A DNA stretch of 12,689 bases from an uncultured Roseburia sp. (GTDB taxonomy: Bacteria; Bacillota; Clostridia; Lachnospirales; Lachnospiraceae), in assembly GCA_910584215.1 (NCBI GenBank), contig CAJTYI010000088.1:1-12689 (forward strand). Direction: 5' to 3'. The position numbers and the translations under genes were made by a program. The notes below the pieces were generated by a model that did no database searches, had not been told where the DNA came from, and worked only from the letters and a program-made list of their open reading frames with translations. Below, in pieces: positions 7,952 to 12,689 of this stretch (positions are counted from its first letter, which is position 1; every line of letters begins with the position of its first letter).

Positions 7952-8377
7952 ATGGCAATCGAAGCAGTGAAGTTAAAGGATGCATCCATGTATCAGGGAA
8001 GTACGGGTGCACAGACTCTAGAGCGGGCGGTGGCGGTAAAAGCACAGGCCGAACCAGAGAATTACGCAGTGGGCAGTAAGCGGGAAAATTTCAAGACAGA
8101 TGACAATGGCGGCAAAGCCGCAAAAGGTCCGAACGCCAAGAATGAGAACGGTTCTGCCAACAGCGAGCAGTTAAAAAGCGCTGTCAGCGACTTAAACAAA
8201 AAGATGAATAATTCAGAAGCGGTCTTTGGGATTCATGAGGATACAAACCGTGTGATGATTAAGATCGTGGATAAGGATTCCAAGAAAGTGTTGAAAGAAT
8301 ATCCGGCGGAGGAAACTTTGGATATGATAGCCAAAGCGTGGGAGCTTGCCGGTCTCATGGTTGATGAAAAGAGATAA
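7952..8377 (+). CDS. flaG: FlaG-family flagellar protein
   Basis: A 141-residue protein. FlaG proteins are linked to flagellar filament length and are usually encoded next to fliD, as here. The C-terminal half carries the FlaG domain (about 72-137): a helix with LKSAVSDLNKKM, then VFGIHEDTNRVMIKIVD (91-107), then a strand and VLKEYPAEETLDMI (113-126). The N-terminal 70 residues are low-complexity (A, K, G, N-rich) and probably disordered. The start is the ATG at 7952, 9 bases after GGAGG (7938-7942). A TTG two codons upstream is too close to that site. fliD follows 15 bases after the stop. Confidence 0.92.
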   Translation: MAIEAVKLKDASMYQGSTGAQTLERAVAVKAQAEPENYAVGSKRENFKTDDNGGKAAKGPNAKNENGSANSEQLKSAVSDLNKKMNNSEAVFGIHEDTNRVMIKIVDKDSKKVLKEYPAEETLDMIAKAWELAGLMVDEKR

Positions 8378-8392
8378 TGGAGGGAAAAACGT

Positions 8393-10777
8393 ATGCCAGT
8401 TAGACTAACAGGATTAAATTCCGGTCTTGATACCGAAGCTCTGGTGTCGGAACTTGTTTCCGCATACCGCACAAAGACGCAGAAGTATACAAAAGCACAG
8501 ACGAAATTGACATGGAAACAGAGCGCATGGTCCGCTCTGAATACAAAGATTAATAATTTTTACAAAAGCGTCGGCAATCTGCGCTTTACATCTGCCTATA
8601 AGATGAAAAAAGCCAGTGTTTCCGATGCCACCAAAGCTTCCGTCAGCGTATCGTCCGCTGCTGTAAACGGGACACAGACGTTAGAGATCACCCAGACGGC
8701 AAAGGCGGGGTATCTGACAGGAGCAAAGCTTGGGAAAGGTACAAACGGTTCCACGAAGCTTTCTGATTTGGGAATTACGGAGGATTCTACCATCAGCGTG
8801 ACGGCGGGCGGTAAAACTTCCAATATCAAGATCAACGGTGAAACGACGATCAACGGTTTGGTGGAGTCTTTGAATAGCGCCGGTGTGAAGGCGAGTTTTG
8901 ATGCGACCAACCATCGCTTTTTTATCTCGGCGAAAGATACGGGCAAAGACAGCGATTTTTCATTGACGGCCGCAGACAGCAAGGGTATGGATGCGCTGAC
9001 AAAGCTTGGCGTCAATGTCTCATCGGCAGCCAATACCGAATCTTATGAGTTATTTGCAGCCTATGCGCGCAACACTTCCGGCGGGGCTTACTTTGTAAAG
9101 ACGGACAACGGCGACGGTACATTTTCTTATACGACCAATGGAACATACGACAGCACGGCGACCGAGAATTATATTACGAGTCTGCGCCAGCAGATGGCGG
9201 ATAAGTCTCAGGAGAATACGACGCTCACGGCCAACATTGGCTATGCCAATGCCTATAAGGGCGTGGAGGATGTGCATAAAAAGTTTACCACAGAGAATGG
9301 CGGCACCGAGGCTGAGTGGGAGCTGTTCCAGAAACTGTTGAACCGCTCCGATCTCAATACTACCTACACAGATGAGAGCGGTACGTCCTACTCGATCAAA
9401 GATAACGGCGACGGTACTTATACTGCCACCTATACGGATGCGAGCGGCACAGAACAGAGCGCTTCTGTCACCAAAAACGGCGACAAGTATACGATGACGG
9501 ACGGCACCGAACTCACGCATGCGGCGGTGCGCCATGCAGAGCTGGCAGTGAAAGCCGGCTTGGCGACGCATACGGTGGATGATGACGGTTCCGATTCTTA
9601 CAATCTTGACGGTGCGGCAATCGGCACTTTGCGCAACAATCTGGCTGTTAAGAAAGAATACGAGGATGAGGTACAGGAGGGGCTTGATGCAGGCACGCAG
9701 GCAGGCGCTGACAATAAGGCTACGATGGACGCCATCAAGGCTGCCTATGAGGGTACATCTGCGGACGGTAAAAGCATCGATGATCTGACAAAAGAATGGA
9801 GTCAGACAATCTCCGCAAACAAAGCATTTATTGATGAACATGCTGCGATCGCAGACGACACACAGTCACCGTCATTTTTGGCGTCAAAAGCGGAGGCTTC
9901 CGCGGAAGCGCTGCTCAATCCGTCTGTTTCCAACGGCGCGGTTCGTGTCGATGGCCAGGATGCGACTATTTTGCTCAACGGCGCAGAGTTTACGTCTTCC
10001 ACCAACCAGTTTGACATTAACGGATTGACGATCAATGCACTGGCGAAGACCGACGGTGAGATCACGATCACAACAGACGACGATGTGACGGGATTGTATG
10101 ATAAGATTAAAGACTTCCTGACAAGCTACAATGCGCTGATCAATGAGATGACGGCTCTTTACAATGCGCCATCCGCTAAGGGTTACGAGCCGCTGACCGA
10201 TGAAGAGAAGAGTGCAATGTCAGATGCGGAGGTGGAGAAATGGGAGTCAAAGATCAAAGATTCCATTTTGCGCCGCGACGATACGCTCAACGGTATCATC
10301 AATCTTATGACAACGTCCATGTCTCGTTCCTACACAGTGGACGGCAAGCGTTGCAGCCTTGCAAGTTTTGGTATTCAGACATTGGGTATTTTTGATTCTG
10401 CCGTAAACCAGCAGAATGCATACCATATCAACGGTGATGAGGATGATGCGTCGTCCTCTGCGAAACAGGATAAATTGATGGCTGCCTTAAAGTCCGACCC
10501 GGACAGCGTCGTTGAGTTTATGAAGCAGCTGGCGGACGGCCTTTATAAATCGCTTGACAAGAAGATGACCAGTAATCAGATGAGAAGTAAATACACGGTC
10601 TACAACGATAAAGAGATGGCGAGCGAGTACAGTGACTATACGGACACCATCACGAAGTGGGAAGAAAAACTTCAGAAAATGGAGGATTCGTATTACAAGA
10701 AGTTTTCCGCGATGGAGACGGCACTGGCAAAATTACAGAGCCAGCAGTCACAGCTCTCCGGTTTGCTCGGCATGTAA
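8393..10777 (+). CDS. fliD: Flagellar filament cap protein FliD (HAP2), with large insert
   Basis: A 794-residue protein forming the cap at the filament tip, under which flagellin subunits fold and insert. The N-terminus MPVRLTGLNSGLDTEALVSE is the family hallmark and is followed by an extended helical region to about 65. The C-terminal block starts near D523 with DATILLNGAEFTSSTNQFDI, continues through LYDKIKDFLTSYNALINEM, and ends in a coiled coil (about 745-794) closing QSQLSGLLGM. Typical FliD is about 450-550 residues. The surplus is a continuous insert between about 218 and 515 with repeated NGDGT(Y/F) motifs. GGAGGG (8379-8384) lies 8 bases before the ATG. It probably shares the sigma-D promoter before flaG. 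Confidence 0.95.
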   Translation: MPVRLTGLNSGLDTEALVSELVSAYRTKTQKYTKAQTKLTWKQSAWSALNTKINNFYKSVGNLRFTSAYKMKKASVSDATKASVSVSSAAVNGTQTLEITQTAKAGYLTGAKLGKGTNGSTKLSDLGITEDSTISVTAGGKTSNIKINGETTINGLVESLNSAGVKASFDATNHRFFISAKDTGKDSDFSLTAADSKGMDALTKLGVNVSSAANTESYELFAAYARNTSGGAYFVKTDNGDGTFSYTTNGTYDSTATENYITSLRQQMADKSQENTTLTANIGYANAYKGVEDVHKKFTTENGGTEAEWELFQKLLNRSDLNTTYTDESGTSYSIKDNGDGTYTATYTDASGTEQSASVTKNGDKYTMTDGTELTHAAVRHAELAVKAGLATHTVDDDGSDSYNLDGAAIGTLRNNLAVKKEYEDEVQEGLDAGTQAGADNKATMDAIKAAYEGTSADGKSIDDLTKEWSQTISANKAFIDEHAAIADDTQSPSFLASKAEASAEALLNPSVSNGAVRVDGQDATILLNGAEFTSSTNQFDINGLTINALAKTDGEITITTDDDVTGLYDKIKDFLTSYNALINEMTALYNAPSAKGYEPLTDEEKSAMSDAEVEKWESKIKDSILRRDDTLNGIINLMTTSMSRSYTVDGKRCSLASFGIQTLGIFDSAVNQQNAYHINGDEDDASSSAKQDKLMAALKSDPDSVVEFMKQLADGLYKSLDKKMTSNQMRSKYTVYNDKEMASEYSDYTDTITKWEEKLQKMEDSYYKKFSAMETALAKLQSQQSQLSGLLGM
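9044..9937 (+). other. Species-variable insert within FliD
   Basis: This covers roughly FliD residues 218-515. It alternates tyrosine/threonine-rich beta-type segments with alanine- and acidic-rich helical stretches. DNGDGTF (238-244) and DNGDGTY (337-343) are near-identical and 99 residues apart, and both are encoded by AACGGCGACGGTAC. A weaker NGDKY copy (362-366) follows. The NGDG loops are acidic and could bind calcium or form beta-turns. The frame is intact throughout. The boundaries are approximate and set by where recognisable FliD sequence stops and resumes. Confidence 0.65.
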
Positions 10778-10785
10778 TTGTAGTC

Positions 10786-10814
10786 TTGCATATGGTTCGA
10801 TTTTCTGATATAGT
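10786..10814 (+). promoter_or_regulatory. Candidate sigma-A promoter before fliS
   Basis: TTGCAT (10786-10791), a 17-base spacer, then TATAGT (10809-10814), with TG at 10806-10807 forming an extended -10. The -35 matches 3 of 6 and the -10 matches 5 of 6. It lies just after fliD and could give fliS and the FliT-like gene sigma-D-independent expression. The leader would be about 135 bases and would include the hairpin at 10875-10907. No sigma-D match with correct spacing is visible in this gap. Confidence 0.4.
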
Positions 10815-10874
10815 AGTTATGCGGGCAACCGCGTCGACGATTAGTGAATAATAATTGATGTACAGAGATAATAG

Positions 10875-10907
10875 CAATTTGCCGCAGGCGTGGTCTGCGG
10901 CAAATTG
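10875..10907. repeat. Perfect 13-bp hairpin between fliD and fliS
   Basis: CAATTTGCCGCAG (10875-10887) and its exact complement (10895-10907) flank a 7-base loop. The stem is strong, but there is no T-tract on either side, so it is not a standard intrinsic terminator. Possible roles are a protected 5' end, a processing site that uncouples fliD from fliS, or a factor-assisted terminator. Confidence 0.7.
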
Positions 10908-10955
10908 ACACTCGGATTGGAATGATATGCGGGCATAAGTACATGGAGGTTGAGT

Positions 10956-11360
10956 ATGCTAAATAATAATGGGTATGCGGCTTACGCAAAAAATAAGATT
11001 ATGACGGCCTCTCCGGCGGAGTTGACGTTGATGCTCTATGAAGGGGCGATCAAATTTTGTAATCTTGCGATTACGGCTGTCGAAAAGAATGATTATGAGC
11101 AGGCGAATACGAATATCCAGAAAGTGGAAAACATTATCACGGAGTTTCAGGCGACTTTAGACAAGCGGTATCCGGTGGCAAAAGATTTCAACAACGTATA
11201 TTCTTATCTTCAGCAGAGATTGTTGCAGGCAAACATCAAAAAAGATGTGGAGATATTGGAAGAAGTGCTGGGACATTTGCGCACGCTTCGTGACACCTGG
11301 AAAGAGATCATGAAAATGACACCGCATAAACCATCCGGGGCACAGATCGATATTTCATAA
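10956..11360 (+). CDS. fliS: Flagellin export chaperone FliS
   Basis: A 134-residue helical cytoplasmic chaperone that binds the C-terminus of flagellin, prevents premature polymerisation and delivers it for export. In B. subtilis FliS also strengthens the FliW-flagellin interaction. Family motifs: the N-terminal GYAAYAKNKIMTASPAELTL (6-25), then MLYEGAIKFC, and a four-helix bundle with the central YPVAKDFNNVYSYLQQRLL (about 72-90). Length is typical. The start is the ATG at 10956, 6 bases after GGAGG (10945-10949). The TTG two codons upstream directly abuts that site and is not credible. Confidence 0.96.
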   Translation: MLNNNGYAAYAKNKIMTASPAELTLMLYEGAIKFCNLAITAVEKNDYEQANTNIQKVENIITEFQATLDKRYPVAKDFNNVYSYLQQRLLQANIKKDVEILEEVLGHLRTLRDTWKEIMKMTPHKPSGAQIDIS

Positions 11361-11381
11361 AATTATGTCTTATGCAGACAA

Positions 11382-11406
11382 CGGATGCCCTGTATGGGGA
11401 CATCCG
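11382..11406 (+). repeat. Small hairpin between fliS and the FliT-like gene
   Basis: CGGATG-CCC pairs with GGG-A-CATCCG around a 6-base loop, with one bulged A: 9 bp in all. It lies 22 bases after the fliS stop and is not followed by a T-tract, so it is more likely an RNA stability or spacing element than a terminator. Confidence 0.4.
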
Positions 11407-11432
11407 GGAAGTACTGGCGTGCCGTACCATTG

Positions 11433-11437
11433 GGAGG
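11433..11437 (+). promoter_or_regulatory. Ribosome binding site fixing a TTG start
   Basis: GGAGG (part of GGGAGG, 11432-11437) lies 4 bases before TTG at 11442. No comparable site precedes the in-frame ATGs at 11385 or 11466. The 4-base gap is shorter than the 5-9 bases seen elsewhere in this window, so initiation may be inefficient. Confidence 0.65.
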
Positions 11438-11441
11438 TATT

Positions 11442-11918
11442 TTGGAAGCAAATTATATAGAGATAATGCTGCAAAGCCTTTTAAAGAAAAAGAGACTTTT
11501 GGAGCAGATCATAGAATTAAATAAAGAACAGAAGCTCATGCTGCAGGACCCGAATCTGGATGTAGATGATTTTGAGCAGAATATGAACCGCAAGGGAAGG
11601 ATTATCGATGATGTCAATCTGTTGGACGACGGGTTTGAGCAGCTCTATGCGAGGGTAAAAGAGGAATTAAATCTTCACAAAGACCAATATGCAGAGCAGA
11701 TACGCAAAATGCAGGAAATCATCCGGGAGCTTTCCGCGTTGCATGTGTCGATAGAGACACAGGAACAGAGAAACAAAGTTTTGGTGGAGCAAAAGTTTGA
11801 CACGGTCCGCAAGCAGGTAAAGTCTGTGCGCAACAGTCAGAAAGTCGTAAAGCAATATTACGATAATATGGTTAAGCTGAATCAGGCTGTACCACAGTAT
11901 GTGGATGATAAAAAATGA
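11442..11918 (+). CDS. fliT: FliT-like coiled-coil flagellar chaperone
   Basis: A 158-residue, highly charged, almost wholly helical protein. From the TTG at 11442 it opens MEANYIEIMLQSLLKKKRLL, and the rest is heptad-patterned coiled coil rich in E, K, Q and L to about residue 150. There is no signal peptide or membrane segment. Its place after fliS and before flagellin is where clostridia encode FliT, the chaperone of FliD. It is longer than B. subtilis FliT (about 113 residues). An ATG at 11385 would add 19 residues, but that stretch spans an intergenic hairpin and has no ribosome site. The gene is secure. The FliT assignment rests on size class, helicity and context, and a FlgN-like chaperone is the alternative. 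Confidence 0.7.
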   Translation: MEANYIEIMLQSLLKKKRLLEQIIELNKEQKLMLQDPNLDVDDFEQNMNRKGRIIDDVNLLDDGFEQLYARVKEELNLHKDQYAEQIRKMQEIIRELSALHVSIETQEQRNKVLVEQKFDTVRKQVKSVRNSQKVVKQYYDNMVKLNQAVPQYVDDKK

Positions 11919-12006
11919 TACATAACTGAGGCGGAATACTATATCGTTGTTTTTTGAGGCGCAGTGTTTCCGCGATAAAGAGCGATAGTTTTTAGTTGGG
12001 TAACAG

Positions 12007-12035
12007 AATAAAATATTGTCATCAGATATTTTATT
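12007..12035. repeat. AT-only 10-bp inverted repeat upstream of fliC promoter
   Basis: AATAAAATAT (12007-12016) and ATATTTTATT (12026-12035) are exact complements around a 9-base loop, followed by a T-rich stretch. As RNA it could be a weak terminator for the fliS/fliT transcript. As DNA it lies 8 bases upstream of the flagellin -35 and could act as an UP-type element or protein site. Confidence 0.5.
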
Positions 12036-12042
12036 TTAGTTA

Positions 12043-12069
12043 TAAAGTATCGGAGGTTATCTCCGATAT
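12043..12069 (+). promoter_or_regulatory. Sigma-D promoter for flagellin
   Basis: TAAA (12043-12046), exactly 15 bases, then TCCGATAT (12062-12069): a perfect -35 and a 7-of-8 match to the sigma-D -10. This is the best of the three such promoters here, as expected for the most highly expressed gene. Transcription would start near 12076. The spacer and -10 form a perfect 8-bp inverted repeat, TATCGGAG (12048-12055) with CTCCGATA (12061-12068) and a 5-base centre. Confidence 0.88.
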
Positions 12070-12192
12070 ATATTGCAAGTAGACGAAGTGTTGCAAAAAG
12101 GCAGTGTTTTGCGGAGCGTACGGCTGTGAGACATTTGTCGTGCAGCGCCTTTCGTTACTCGTCAAAAGTTTCTATTTGTGAAACAAAAAAAG

Positions 12193-12224
12193 GCGGCATG
12201 GAAGCCGCGACATATTCAAGGAGG
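12193..12224 (+). promoter_or_regulatory. Predicted two-site CsrA target in the flagellin leader
   Basis: GCGGC (12193-12197) and GCCGC (12204-12208) form a 5-bp hairpin whose 6-base loop reads ATGGAA, presenting an ANGGA motif (12198-12202). The second ANGGA is AAGGA (12218-12222) inside the Shine-Dalgarno sequence AAGGAGG. The two GGA cores are 20 bases apart. CsrA is known to bind a hairpin-loop site and an SD site in the B. subtilis hag leader. The match in layout, with fliW and csrA upstream in this window, supports the same control here. Confidence 0.65.
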
Positions 12225-12232
12225 AATATATT

Positions 12233-12689
12233 ATGGTAGTACAGCACAATATGCAGGCGATGAACTCTAACAGACAGTTAGGCATCACAACAGGACAGCA
12301 GGCAAAATCTACAGAGAAATTATCTTCTGGATACAGAATCAACCGTGCAGCAGATGATGCAGCAGGTTTGACAATTTCTGAGAAGATGAGAAACCAGATC
12401 CGTGGATTAAATAAAGCATCTTCTAACGCACAGGATGGTGTTTCTTTGATTCAGACCGCTGAGGGTGCATTAAACGAGACTCACTCTATCTTACAGCGTA
12501 TGAACGAGCTCGCTACACAGGCAGCGAACGACACCAACACCACATCTGACAGAAATGCTATCCAGGCTGAGATGAACCAGTTGGCATCTGAGATCAACAG
12601 AATTCAGTCTACAACACAGTTCAACACACAGAACCTGTTAGACGGTTCTTTCACCGGAAAGAACTTACAGGTAGGTGCATTAAGCGGAC
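12233..12689 (+). CDS. fliC: Flagellin (partial, cut by window end)
   Basis: The first 152 residues of the filament subunit, called hag or fliC in different species. AAGGAGG (12218-12224) lies 8 bases before the ATG. The D0/D1 signature is complete: MVVQHNMQAMNSNRQLG, STEKLSSGYRINRAADDAAG (26-45), LTISEKMRNQIRGL (46-59), NAQDGVSLIQTAEGALNE (65-82), LQRMNELATQAAN (87-99) and FNTQNLLDG. Codon use is strikingly restricted: serine is almost always TCT, and glutamine is CAG throughout. This differs from the mixed use in the upstream genes and signals very high expression. The protein is exported without a signal peptide, probably with FliS, and its abundance is probably controlled by CsrA/FliW at the leader. 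The variable domain and C-terminus lie beyond the window. Confidence 0.97.
   Translation, partial: MVVQHNMQAMNSNRQLGITTGQQAKSTEKLSSGYRINRAADDAAGLTISEKMRNQIRGLNKASSNAQDGVSLIQTAEGALNETHSILQRMNELATQAANDTNTTSDRNAIQAEMNQLASEINRIQSTTQFNTQNLLDGSFTGKNLQVGALSG

Larger units (their letters stand above)
11919..12232 (+). other. Flagellin upstream region and leader (non-coding)
   Basis: A 314-base stretch with no credible gene. In order it holds: a weak, interrupted stem pairing GCGGAA (11931-11936) with TTCCGC (11968-11973); an AT-only 10-bp inverted repeat (12007-12035); the flagellin sigma-D promoter (12043-12069) inside a palindrome; and a leader of about 157 bases with small alternative hairpins (GCAAAA 12093-12098 with TTTTGC 12107-12112; GTTTC 12168-12172 with GAAAC 12180-12184), ending in the two CsrA-type motifs. 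I see no conserved c-di-GMP or other riboswitch core and no strong GC-rich terminator after the FliT-like gene. Confidence 0.75.

Noticed and set aside
9050..9841. 263-codon open frame on the minus strand inside fliD
   Set aside because: It lies wholly within the fliD coding frame, has no ribosome site before its start, and reads as a cysteine/isoleucine-rich shadow of repetitive fliD codons.
9843..9854. Perfect 12-bp palindrome CTGCGATCGCAG in fliD
   Set aside because: Single copy, in frame inside the coding insert, with no associated signal; most likely chance.
11931..11973. Possible terminator after the FliT-like gene
   Set aside because: The stem is short and interrupted, the loop is about 22 bases or more, and the T-run lies inside the loop instead of after the stem.
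12076..12232. Riboswitch (c-di-GMP type) in the flagellin leader
   Set aside because: I looked for the conserved core sequences and did not find them; only small unspecific hairpins and CsrA-type motifs are visible.

Overview
This window is a late-flagellar gene cluster from a Gram-positive, clostridial-type bacterium, most likely a motile Lachnospiraceae (Roseburia / Eubacterium / Butyrivibrio-like). The clues are strong GGAGG ribosome sites before almost every gene, several GTG and TTG starts, sigma-D (sigma-28) promoters of the Bacillus/Clostridia type, the FliW-CsrA pair, two adjacent flgK paralogues, and a flagellin with a conserved N-terminal D0/D1 region. The lineage is inferred from protein style and gene order, not from a search.

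Layout, all on the + strand: a HAD-family hydrolase (164-946) that looks unrelated to flagella; a sigma-D promoter (995-1021); flgM, flgN, flgK, a second flgK, flgL, fliW and csrA (1064-7822), closely spaced and probably one transcript; a second sigma-D promoter (7867-7892) set in inverted repeats; flaG and fliD (7952-10777); a 178-base gap with a candidate sigma-A promoter and a perfect 13-bp hairpin; fliS and a FliT-like coiled-coil gene (10956-11918); then a 314-base non-coding region with a third sigma-D promoter and a structured leader; and finally the start of a flagellin gene (12233 to the window edge, truncated).

How the genes work together: FlgM holds sigma-D inactive until the hook is finished. 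FlgN, FliS and probably the FliT-like protein chaperone the export substrates FlgK/FlgL, flagellin and FliD. The FlgK and FlgL proteins form the hook-filament junction, FliD caps the growing filament and FlaG affects filament length. FliW and CsrA form the flagellin homeostasis switch. The flagellin leader here has two CsrA-type ANGGA motifs, one in a hairpin loop and one in the Shine-Dalgarno sequence, as in the B. subtilis hag leader, so regulator and predicted target lie in the same window.

I found no mobile element, CRISPR array, RNA gene or clearly novel defence or biosynthetic system. The points most worth a second look are regulatory: palindromes that overlap two of the three sigma-D promoters, the two-site CsrA leader, and the hairpin before fliS. 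At the protein level they are the roughly 300-residue insert in FliD, the oversized FlgL and the tandem flgK pair.
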